DNA of 11,996 nt from an uncultured Muribaculaceae bacterium (GTDB lineage: Bacteria > Bacteroidota > Bacteroidia > Bacteroidales > Muribaculaceae): positions 5,487 to 17,482 of the forward strand of contig CAJUIJ010000039.1 of the NCBI GenBank assembly GCA_910586175.1. Direction: 5' to 3'. This document shows positions 1 to 6,174 of this stretch, piece by piece (positions within the stretch are counted from its first letter, which is position 1; each line of letters starts with the position of its first letter). The translations under genes and the position numbers were made by a program. Below the pieces are notes generated by a model that did not search any database, was not told the origin of the DNA, and saw nothing but the letters and a program-made list of their open reading frames with translations.

Positions 1-354
1 GGTGAGACTCTTTTGGGCAAACGCAATTTGCTGCGTTATGGTGACTCCTTTCCCCTGCGAATCCGAGTTACAGACGATGGCAAGGAAGATTTTGTAGAGA
101 TAGAGAATATTTTTCCGGATGGCCTGCCTGTAACCACCAACATACTCGATACCGATTATGGCGTGATTCGCGATTATACGGAGTTCGATACATTCTCGCT
201 GATTGTATGCAAGAGTGGAAACGCGTCAGTGACATGTAATGGCCAAACTGAAGAAATAGGGAGGGGTGACATTCTGCTGATTCCGGCCTCTGCAAGGGGT
301 ATTCGGATTGAACCTCACAAGAAAGCCTCTCTTGTTGAATCTTACATCCGTTGA
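1..354 (+). CDS. Cupin-domain C-terminus, class I mannose-6-phosphate isomerase-like (5' end outside window)
   Basis: The reading frame is open from the first base and stops at TGA 352-354, so only the last 117 residues are visible; an in-frame TTG at 13 is probably internal. The final ~65 residues look like the C-terminal cupin of class I phosphomannose isomerases: a D-Y-x-E-x-D-x-F segment, a beta-rich stretch, then GDILLIPAS and a closing segment ending LVESYIR. The family interconverts mannose-6-phosphate and fructose-6-phosphate in the cytoplasm with a zinc ion. The first visible residues (LLGKRNLLRYGDSFPL) resemble the segment that in full-length enzymes precedes the zinc-binding QVHP motif, yet no QVHP or other zinc ligand follows and the chain goes almost straight into the C-terminal cupin. 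It may therefore be internally deleted or a non-catalytic paralogue. The family call is moderate and activity is doubtful. queF follows 33 bp downstream on the same strand. Confidence 0.6.
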   Translation, partial: GETLLGKRNLLRYGDSFPLRIRVTDDGKEDFVEIENIFPDGLPVTTNILDTDYGVIRDYTEFDTFSLIVCKSGNASVTCNGQTEEIGRGDILLIPASARGIRIEPHKKASLVESYIR

Positions 355-387
355 TATATTCTTACATTCGCTAATATATAAAGCAAG

Positions 388-855
388 ATGAGAACAGAAA
401 AAGAACTTGAAGGCGTGACCCTCCTTGGCAACGCCGGCACAAAATATAGTGACAACTATGCACCGCAGATGCTCGAGACTTTTGTCAACAAGCATCCCGA
501 GAACCAATATGTGGTGAGATTCGACTGCCCGGAGTTCACTACCCTATGCCCTATGACAGGTCAGCCGGACTTCGGTCATATCTACATATCCTACATTCCG
601 CGCGAGCGCATGGTGGAGAGCAAGAGCCTGAAACTCTATCTTTTCAGCTTCCGCAATCATGGAGACTTTCATGAGGATGTTGTAAACATCATCATGAACG
701 ACCTCTGGAATCTCATGGACCCGCGCTACATTGAGGTGGAGGGGCGCTTTATGCCAAGAGGCGGAATCAGCATCAACCCGTTTGCCAACAGGGGAGATGC
801 TGACCATGAAGCCCTCGTGCAAAGCCGCCGCAACGAAATGGTCGCCACCCGCTGA
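388..855 (+). CDS. queF: NADPH-dependent 7-cyano-7-deazaguanine (preQ0) reductase QueF
   Basis: This 155-residue protein has the length of the short, unimodular QueF type. QueF reduces the nitrile of preQ0 to the aminomethyl group of preQ1 with two NADPH, the last free-base step before the queuine precursor is inserted into tRNA. The catalytic residues are visible: Cys54 in [11 protein letters not shown] forms the covalent thioimide, Asp61 is the proton donor, and His95-Glu96 help bind substrate. The family signature E-S-K-S-L-K-L-Y is at 77-84. The ATG at 388 gives the normal N-terminus. The gene follows the isomerase-like gene by 33 bp and may be co-transcribed with it. No other queuosine gene is present, and the short leader shows no preQ1 riboswitch. 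A 9-bp repeat array begins 5 bp after the stop. The identification is secure. Confidence 0.95.
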   Translation: MRTEKELEGVTLLGNAGTKYSDNYAPQMLETFVNKHPENQYVVRFDCPEFTTLCPMTGQPDFGHIYISYIPRERMVESKSLKLYLFSFRNHGDFHEDVVNIIMNDLWNLMDPRYIEVEGRFMPRGGISINPFANRGDADHEALVQSRRNEMVATR

Positions 856-860
856 GTGCT

Positions 861-1004
861 ATTAAGCCCAATAAGCCCAATAAGCCCAATAAGCCCAATA
901 AGCCCAATAAGCCCAATAGTACCTATTAGCCCTATTAGCCCCATTGGCCCCATTGGCCCCATTGGCCCTATTAGCCCTATAAGCCCTATTGGCCCTATTA
1001 AGCT
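861..1004. repeat. Intergenic 9-bp tandem repeat array (16 units)
   Basis: Sixteen consecutive 9-bp units fill most of the gap between queF and the GYF_2-TM2 gene. The consensus is (A/C/T)AT(A/T)(A/G)GCCC. Units 2-6 are identical (AATAAGCCC); later units vary between TATTAGCCC, CATTGGCCC (three in a row), TATAAGCCC and TATTGGCCC. Variants occur in blocks, as expected if the array grew by local duplication. Because 9 is a multiple of 3, gain or loss of units changes length without changing frame. The frame from a GTG at 856 is open through the array into the next gene and would read (Ser/Gly-Pro-Ile)n. I treat it as non-coding because the downstream GYF_2 domain begins normally at ATG 1021. 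Confidence 0.93.
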
Positions 1005-1020
1005 AAAAAAATTAAGTCAT

Positions 1021-1440
1021 ATGCAATATTTCATTACAATCAATGGCCAGGTAATTGGCCCGATGAGCGCGCACCAGGTGTTCGCTTATTCTGTAAATGC
1101 CAACAGCTCCGTGAGCACCGACGGTGTGAACTGGGCTCCTCTTTATTCATATCCGGAGTTGATGGAGATGCTTCATCGCAATGAGTCGCAGACTGACTAC
1201 CAGACTGACTCCAAACGCATTCTCTGCGGCATCATGGCGATGCTTTTCGGTTATTTCGGAGTGCAGTATTTTATCATGGGTAAGGTCGGCGCCGGCTTCA
1301 TCACTATCCTGCTCAGCATAGTGACTTGCGGTGCCTGGGAAATCATAACCTTTATCCAGGGCATCATGATGCTCTGCATGTCAGATTCCGAATTCCGCCG
1401 CAAATATATCGACTCAAACTCAACCCTACCACTTTTCTAA
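1021..1440 (+). CDS. Small GYF_2-domain and TM2-domain membrane protein
   Basis: This is a 139-residue protein of unknown specific function. Residues 1-50 form a GYF_2-type domain, beginning MQYFITINGQVIGPM and containing a W-x-P-L motif near residue 38; such domains are thought to bind proline-rich peptides and are usually cytoplasmic. Residues 64-120 match a TM2 domain: two hydrophobic helices (about 67-86 and 92-118) with FGYFGVQYFIMGK between them. The usual Asp of the second TM2 helix is not obvious. ATG 1021 is chosen because homologous domains in this window also start at residue 1 (for example MRYFAMIDGQRQGPF). A GTG at 856 would add 55 residues of Ser-Pro-Ile repeat. The A/T-rich bases just before the ATG fit Bacteroidetes translation starts. 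A role in membrane-associated protein interactions is inference. Confidence 0.85.
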   Translation: MQYFITINGQVIGPMSAHQVFAYSVNANSSVSTDGVNWAPLYSYPELMEMLHRNESQTDYQTDSKRILCGIMAMLFGYFGVQYFIMGKVGAGFITILLSIVTCGAWEIITFIQGIMMLCMSDSEFRRKYIDSNSTLPLF

Positions 1441-1458
1441 TTAATGAATAATTAATAG

Positions 1459-1558
1459 TTAATAATGAATAATTTTTGACGCTATTTTCTTGGCTTGCGA
1501 GTTTTTGGCTCATAAGTTTGTGGTGACATATTATTCATTATTAATTATTCATTATTAA
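1459..1558. repeat. A/T-rich inverted repeat with duplicated right arm
   Basis: The 15-mer TTAATAATGAATAAT at 1459-1473 has its exact reverse complement at 1530-1544, and again at 1544-1558 (a direct copy sharing one base). The 56-bp centre (1474-1529) is less A/T-rich and holds a promoter-like sequence. The same 15-mer and its complement form the inner part of the inverted repeat at 5068-5172, so the two belong to one repeat family. Neither arm is followed by a T-run in the arrangement of an intrinsic terminator. The right arm lies in the probable leader of the topoisomerase mRNA. Confidence 0.85.
1490..1520 (+). promoter_or_regulatory. Candidate Bacteroidetes-type promoter for the topoisomerase IV gene
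   Basis: TAAGTTTG at 1513-1520 is a full match to the Bacteroidetes -7 consensus TAnnTTTG. A TTG at 1490-1492 lies 20 bp upstream, a reasonable place for the -33 element. Transcription would start near 1525-1528, about 40 bp before the ATG at 1569. The element lies inside the loop of the inverted repeat. This is a motif match only; short motifs of this kind occur by chance. Confidence 0.45.
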
Positions 1559-1568
1559 CTCAACTTTG

Positions 1569-4262
1569 ATGGACAAGCAGCTTCCTACAGATAGAAAAAC
1601 AGTGCTTTCAGGCATGTTTCGTGATTGGTATCTCGAATATGCCTCTTATGTTATTCTCGAGCGTGCGGTGCCGCACATTGAGGATGGTCTGAAACCTGTG
1701 CAGCGTCGCATTCTGCACACCATGCAGCGTCTCGATGATGGCCGATTCAACAAGGTGGCCAATATCGTGGGACGCACCATGGCATTCCATCCGCATGGCG
1801 ATGCCTCTATTGGCGATGCTCTCGTGCAGCTCGGTCAGAAGCAGATGCTTGTCGATACACAGGGTAACTGGGGTAACATACTTACAGGCGACTCTGCCGC
1901 AGCTCCCCGTTATATTGAGGCGCGTCTGTCCGAGTTTGCCATCGAAACGGCTTTCTCGCCCAAAATCACTGAGTATACCCCCAGCTATGATGGTCGCGAC
2001 AAGGAACCCGTGACTCTCCCTATGAAGTTCCCGCTCCTGCTTGCGCAAGGTGTGGAGGGTATCGCTGTGGGACTCTCTTCCAAGGTGTTGCCTCATAATT
2101 TCAATGAGATTCTCGATGCAGCCATAGATTGTCTGCACGACCGTCCGTTCAAGCTCATTCCGGATTTCCCTACCGGTGGTCTGCTTGATGCTTCCAAGTA
2201 TAACGATGGTGCACGAGGCGGATCTGTAAAGGTGCGTGCAAAAATTGAGAAAATTGATAATAAGACACTTGTAATCACTGAATTGCCCTTTGGTAAAACC
2301 ACCTCCACGCTTATCTCTTCTATCCTCTCTGCCATGGAGAAGGGTAAAATCAAAGTGCGCAAAGTTGACGACAACACCTCGAAAGATGCCCGAATCGTGG
2401 TTCATCTCATTCCAGGCTCGAGTTCAGACAAGGCTATAGATGCGTTATATGCCTTCACCGACTGTGAGGTGTCTATATCGCCCAACTGCTGCGTGATTCG
2501 CGACAACAAGCCGGAGTTCTTGTCGGTCACGGAGTTGCTGCGCGACTCAGTGCATCGCACCCGCGACATATTGCGCCGTGAGCTCCAGCTCGCTCTCGAT
2601 GAGGCGGAGGAGAGCCGGCTTTTTGCCTCGCTTGAGAAAATCTTCATAGAGAAGCGCATGTATAAGGATAAGCAGATAGAGGATGCCCCCGACATGGAGC
2701 ATGCCATAGCTCGCCTTAATCAGCTCTTCGAACCGTTCAAGCCCTCGTTCTATCGTGAGATTACCGATGATGACCTCCTGAAGCTTTGGGAAATCAAGAT
2801 GCAGCGTATTCTTAAGTTTAATGCTGCAAAGGCCGATGAGAAGATTGCACGTCTCGGTGCGGATATCGATAGGATAGCGCACGATATCGAGCATATCGAC
2901 GAGACCACCGAACGTTGGTATGTGCATCTTAAGGAGAAGTATGGAGAGCATTTCCCGCGTCTCACCACTCTGCGCAGTTTCGACTCTATCGAGGCTACAA
3001 AGGTGGCGGAGGCCAACCGCCGTCTATATTTCGATGCCGAGGGGCAGTTTATAGGCACCGCCCTCAAGGATGCTGAATTCCTTTTCACCTGCTCCGATAT
3101 AGACGACCTCTTGGTGATATATCGCGACGGCACTTACAAGATAGTGCGTGTCACTGACAAACTATATGTGGGTAAAGCCAAGAGCAACAAGATTATACAC
3201 ATAGGTATCTTCAAGAAGAACGACCGTCGCACCATCTACAATGTGATATATCGCAACGGCAAGGGTGGAAATTACTACATGAAGCGATTCTTCATCACAG
3301 GTCTGACCCGTGAGAAAGATTACGACATGACCAAAGGATTGCCGGGTAGTCGCGTGGAGTGGCTCACTGCCAATCCTAACGGAGAGGCTGAAACAGTGCG
3401 TGTCACTCTTATGGACGAACCGAATGAGTCGGGTCGCCGTCCGCGCAATCAGGAGCTTACCATCAATTTTGCCGACCAGCTTATCAAGGGCAAGGAATCG
3501 CTTGGAAATCTTGTGACGAAGTTCAAGGTGAAGAGTGTGAGCATGGAGAAGAAGGGCACATCGACGCTCGGGGGGCGTGAGGTATGGTTCGACCGCGATG
3601 TGATAAGGCTCAACTATGACCGCCGTGGCGAAAGCCTCGGTGTGTTTCAAGGTGATGACAAGGTGTTGATAATCACTAAGGATGGGGACTTCTTCACGAG
3701 TTCTTATTCCGACAGCAACCATTATGAAGACAATATACTCCGCATAGAGAAATTAGACCCCGAAAAGGTGTGGACGCTCGTGCTTTTCGATAAGGCTCTC
3801 GGTTATCCTTACCTGAAACGTTTCAAGTTTGAGGTGTCGGCTAAACCGCAGCATTTCGTCGGCTCTGATGAGGAGGGTGGCGACATAATCTTGCTTACCG
3901 ACAAGGTGTCACCACGTCTGCTCGTGCATTTCGGCGGTGCCGACGAGGTTCGCCCCGATTTGGAAGTTGATGCAGAAGATTTTATAGCACTCAAATCATT
4001 CAAGGCCAAGGGTAAACGTCTCACTCAATACACTCTCGCCTCTATTGAGGATATCACCCCCGAGCCGGAAGTTCCTGAAGACGAGGAGCAAGACCAGTCC
4101 GACCAGTCTGACCAGTCTGACCAGTCCGACCAGTCCGACATGTCCGACATGTCCGACATGTCTGACAAGTCTGACAAGTCCGACTCGTCTGACTCGTCCG
4201 ACTTCTCGCAGCAGCCTGATAGCCCGGATTCGATACAGCCCTCTCTTTTCGATGAGTTTTAA
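1569..4262 (+). CDS. parC: DNA topoisomerase IV subunit A (Bacteroidetes type) with Asp-x-Ser repeat tail
   Basis: This 897-residue protein is the DNA-cleaving subunit of a type IIA topoisomerase, which with ParE decatenates daughter chromosomes. Residues 1-~330 hold the winged-helix and tower region with the DNA gate motif HPHGDASIGDALV at 74-86. The catalytic tyrosine is Tyr115 in AAPRYIEARLS, with Arg114 before it. A helical coiled-coil stretch covers ~330-480 and a divergent beta-rich C-terminal domain ~490-830. No gyrase-type GyrA box (QRRGGKG-like) is seen, which favours ParC over GyrA. The residue aligned with E. coli GyrA Ser83 is Ala79; Asp83 aligns with Asp87. The last ~65 residues are acidic, low in complexity and end PSLFDEF. 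An in-frame TTG at 1566 precedes the ATG; the ATG is preferred. The DUF3316-like gene starts 9 bp after the stop, suggesting one transcript. Confidence 0.93.
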   Translation: MDKQLPTDRKTVLSGMFRDWYLEYASYVILERAVPHIEDGLKPVQRRILHTMQRLDDGRFNKVANIVGRTMAFHPHGDASIGDALVQLGQKQMLVDTQGNWGNILTGDSAAAPRYIEARLSEFAIETAFSPKITEYTPSYDGRDKEPVTLPMKFPLLLAQGVEGIAVGLSSKVLPHNFNEILDAAIDCLHDRPFKLIPDFPTGGLLDASKYNDGARGGSVKVRAKIEKIDNKTLVITELPFGKTTSTLISSILSAMEKGKIKVRKVDDNTSKDARIVVHLIPGSSSDKAIDALYAFTDCEVSISPNCCVIRDNKPEFLSVTELLRDSVHRTRDILRRELQLALDEAEESRLFASLEKIFIEKRMYKDKQIEDAPDMEHAIARLNQLFEPFKPSFYREITDDDLLKLWEIKMQRILKFNAAKADEKIARLGADIDRIAHDIEHIDETTERWYVHLKEKYGEHFPRLTTLRSFDSIEATKVAEANRRLYFDAEGQFIGTALKDAEFLFTCSDIDDLLVIYRDGTYKIVRVTDKLYVGKAKSNKIIHIGIFKKNDRRTIYNVIYRNGKGGNYYMKRFFITGLTREKDYDMTKGLPGSRVEWLTANPNGEAETVRVTLMDEPNESGRRPRNQELTINFADQLIKGKESLGNLVTKFKVKSVSMEKKGTSTLGGREVWFDRDVIRLNYDRRGESLGVFQGDDKVLIITKDGDFFTSSYSDSNHYEDNILRIEKLDPEKVWTLVLFDKALGYPYLKRFKFEVSAKPQHFVGSDEEGGDIILLTDKVSPRLLVHFGGADEVRPDLEVDAEDFIALKSFKAKGKRLTQYTLASIEDITPEPEVPEDEEQDQSDQSDQSDQSDQSDMSDMSDMSDKSDKSDSSDSSDFSQQPDSPDSIQPSLFDEF
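4092..4199 (+). repeat. Coding minisatellite: 12 x 9 bp in the topoisomerase tail
   Basis: Twelve perfect-length units of the form GAC-NNG-TC(C/T) encode Asp-x-Ser. The middle codon changes in blocks: Gln (CAG) five times, Met (ATG) three times, Lys (AAG) twice, Ser (TCG) twice. The Met units contain GACATGTC, which is its own reverse complement. The block pattern suggests stepwise duplication after single-codon mutations. Unit changes keep the reading frame, so tail length can vary without breaking the enzyme. Confidence 0.95.
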
Positions 4263-4271
4263 TATTTCTTT

Positions 4272-5072
4272 ATGTCATTGTTGAAGTCCATACTCGCCGT
4301 TGCCTTGCTTATAATCTGTGCGTTGCCATGCAGCGCTCAGGTAATCACGGAGTCGGGCGAGCGTCCGATCACCTCGGTCTATAGTCTTGAGATTGGGGGA
4401 GCGCGAGATTTCTCCACTTACCTCTCACCTCTATATTATGAAGGCTTGGATATGGCGATGTCGGCGAGTTGGACAAAAGCTTTTCAGCGATGGTCCGAAA
4501 GCTGCGTGATGCGTTTTGAATCGGCTATAGATTTACAGCGGATGCTCAACCCGGTCGGCACGGCGAGGATGTGGGGCCTGACCGCACGCTTCAACTGGGG
4601 TTTGCTTTGGCGTTACCGTTTTTTAGGTGACTTTCAAGCGACTCTCGGACCTATGATAGATATATATGGCGGTGCGATGTATCTGGTGCGCAATGGTAAC
4701 AACCCCGTCAATGCAATCGCATCGGCCGGACTTGACATAGCCGGCTCACTATCATACCGCTTCAAAATAGGAAGGTTGCCGATAGAGGTGGCCGACGAAA
4801 TCAGGATACCGTCTGTTTCAGCATTCTTTTCCCCACAATATGGTGAGACATACTATGAAATTTATTTGGGCAACCATAGTGGACTTGCCCATTGTGGATG
4901 GTGGGGGAATGCCATGGGGGTAGACAATCTTTTGAGTTTCAAGCTAAACCTTGGCAAAACAGGGCTTCAGCTCGGTTACCGCTTCGACTTACGCACATTC
5001 AAGGCAAGCGGCCTGAAGACCCAGCTAATGCGCAATGCCTTCGTAATAGGAGTAATACCAAACCTTAAATAA
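4272..5072 (+). CDS. Exported DUF3316-like protein, probable outer-membrane or periplasmic
   Basis: This 266-residue protein starts with a clear signal peptide: Lys5, a hydrophobic core at about 7-18, and a likely signal peptidase I site after Ala22 (PCSA|Q). Cys20 follows Pro, so a lipobox is unlikely. The mature part has many alternating hydrophobic and aromatic segments (for example LSYRFKIG, LSFKLNLGK, LQLGYRFDL) and several Gly residues, which fits a small beta-barrel or beta-rich envelope protein. It resembles the Bacteroidetes family DUF3316, whose function is not known to me; the family call is from memory of sequence character and context. It lies 9 bp behind the topoisomerase gene and probably shares its transcript, though nothing visible links the two functions. 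Its stop codon is inside the left arm of an inverted repeat, and the gene converges with pseI. Confidence 0.7.
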   Translation: MSLLKSILAVALLIICALPCSAQVITESGERPITSVYSLEIGGARDFSTYLSPLYYEGLDMAMSASWTKAFQRWSESCVMRFESAIDLQRMLNPVGTARMWGLTARFNWGLLWRYRFLGDFQATLGPMIDIYGGAMYLVRNGNNPVNAIASAGLDIAGSLSYRFKIGRLPIEVADEIRIPSVSAFFSPQYGETYYEIYLGNHSGLAHCGWWGNAMGVDNLLSFKLNLGKTGLQLGYRFDLRTFKASGLKTQLMRNAFVIGVIPNLK

Positions 5073-5172
5073 TTAATAATTAATAATGAATAATGAATAA
5101 TTTTGCGAGGCGGAATAGGCTGATATTTTTCATTAATAGCTAATAATTATTCATTATTAATTATTAATTATT
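5068..5172. repeat. Perfect 27-bp A/T-rich inverted repeat between convergent genes
   Basis: The left arm (5068-5094) and right arm (5146-5172) are perfect reverse complements over 27 bp, separated by 51 bp. The left arm includes the TAA stop of the DUF3316-like gene (5070-5072). The right arm includes the stop of pseI (5168-5170, - strand) and part of its penultimate codons. The inner 15 bp of each arm are the same 15-mer as in the inverted repeat at 1459-1558. It sits where a two-way terminator would be useful, but the stem is almost all A/T and no strong T-run follows it, so that role is unproven. Confidence 0.92.
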
Positions 5173-6172
5173 CATTGAAAGTTATTCTTTCTCCTTTCTG
5201 GTATGCCTTTTTGGACGGTGAGCCGAGCAGGTCGTGCAAGTGACGCGGATGCAGCCCGTAGCCGGGGCGGACGCATGCCACGTTTTGCTCGGTAAATACT
5301 TCACCCTCGGCTATCGCAGCTGAGGCATAAAGCGAGCGGGCCCATTGACGGCCTGCAATGTCGGTGCTTTCAGATTCGTTGATATCTCCTTTTGCCCGCA
5401 ATGCCTCCTCGGCCATACGCACATCGCGCACCATCTTTGCAAATTCCTCGATATTCATGGAGAATGCAGCATCCGGTCCGCCGATGTTACGGTCAAGTAT
5501 AAGGTGCTTCTCTATCATCACACCCCCGAGAGCTACGCTGAGTATGGGTAGCATCGATCCGGGTGAATGGTCAGATAGACCTACCTTGACACCGAAACGT
5601 TCACGCATACGTGTCATAAGCGACAACTGTGCATCCTCTATCCTTGCCGGATATGCAGATGTGCATTTAAGCAATGTTATATCATCATTGCCCACCTCAC
5701 GGCATGCAGCTATTGCCTCCTCTATCTCACGGCCAGAGGCCACTCCGGTGCTTATCACCATCGGTTTGCCGAGACGTGCAGCATAGCGAATCAGCTCCGT
5801 GTGCATCACCTCAAATGATGCGATCTTATAGATAGGATTGTCCAATGACTCAAGCAAGTCCACAGCCTCCTTGTCAAATGGCGTGGAGAAGCAAATCAAC
5901 CCCAAAGACCGGGCGTAGTCAAACAGCTCTGCATGCCATTCGTAAGGAGTGAACGCCTTGCGGTATAGGTCAAACAGACGCTCCCCATCCCAAAGTCCCC
6001 CCTTCAGCACAAAGTCTTCGTTATCGACATCGAGGGTGAGGCTCTCCGGCTTGTAGGTCTGCAACTTCACGGCATCCGCTCCCGCCTCGGCGGCAGCTTT
6101 GATGGTCTGCTTAGCTATTTCTAACTTGTGTCCGTGGTTGGCCGAAAGTTCGGCTACTATCATTGTCTTCAT
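5168..6172 (-). CDS. pseI: Pseudaminic acid synthase PseI
   Basis: This 334-residue enzyme condenses 2,4-diacetamido-2,4,6-trideoxy-L-altrose with phosphoenolpyruvate to give pseudaminic acid, using a divalent metal. Residues ~5-250 form the NeuB-type TIM barrel, with KLQTY at 36-40, STPFD at 96-100, GLSDHSPG at 198-205 and EKHLILDR at 221-228. Residues ~277-334 form the antifreeze-like SAF domain that closes over the neighbouring subunit's active site. The segment GGLWDGERLFDLY-K-x-x-TPYEWH (about 58-80) is typical of PseI and differs from sialic or legionaminic synthases. The ATG at 6172 gives MKTMIVAELSANH, the usual family N-terminus; a GTG at 6178 overlapping the pseG stop is the alternative and adds two residues. 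It is the last gene of the operon. Its stop codon lies within the right arm of the 27-bp inverted repeat. Confidence 0.93.
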   Translation of the reverse strand: MKTMIVAELSANHGHKLEIAKQTIKAAAEAGADAVKLQTYKPESLTLDVDNEDFVLKGGLWDGERLFDLYRKAFTPYEWHAELFDYARSLGLICFSTPFDKEAVDLLESLDNPIYKIASFEVMHTELIRYAARLGKPMVISTGVASGREIEEAIAACREVGNDDITLLKCTSAYPARIEDAQLSLMTRMRERFGVKVGLSDHSPGSMLPILSVALGGVMIEKHLILDRNIGGPDAAFSMNIEEFAKMVRDVRMAEEALRAKGDINESESTDIAGRQWARSLYASAAIAEGEVFTEQNVACVRPGYGLHPRHLHDLLGSPSKKAYQKGERITFNE

Positions 6173-6174
6173 AA

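Noticed and set aside
355..387. preQ1 riboswitch before queF
   Set aside because: Only 33 A/T-rich bases separate the genes and I see neither the C-rich loop nor the pseudoknot tail typical of preQ1 aptamers.
726..962. Minus-strand frame with collagen-like Gly-x-x repeats (GLIGLIGLI...)
   Set aside because: It is the complement of the 9-bp array plus part of queF in antisense. The apparent collagen pattern follows automatically from a 9-bp repeat, and no start context or homology supports a gene.
861..1004. CRISPR array
   Set aside because: Units are 9 bp and contiguous with no spacers, and no cas genes are present.
856..1020. GTG start giving the GYF_2-TM2 protein a 55-residue Ser-Pro-Ile extension
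   Set aside because: The GYF_2 domain begins normally at ATG 1021, as in the other two copies here. The open frame is a by-product of the repeat period. Kept only as a possibility in the findings.
1608..2405. 265-residue minus-strand frame inside the topoisomerase gene
   Set aside because: It is a shadow of a strongly conserved coding region on the other strand with no recognisable domain. The same applies to the plus-strand frame 9028-9699 inside pseC/pseB.
4272..4340. Lipoprotein signal for the DUF3316-like protein (Cys20)
   Set aside because: The residues before Cys20 are Ala-Leu-Pro, and Pro at -1 does not fit a lipobox. A signal peptidase I site after Ala22 fits better.
5068..5172. Classical bidirectional intrinsic terminator
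   Set aside because: The stem is nearly all A/T with a 51-nt loop and no strong T-run follows either arm, so it does not meet the usual criteria despite its convenient position.
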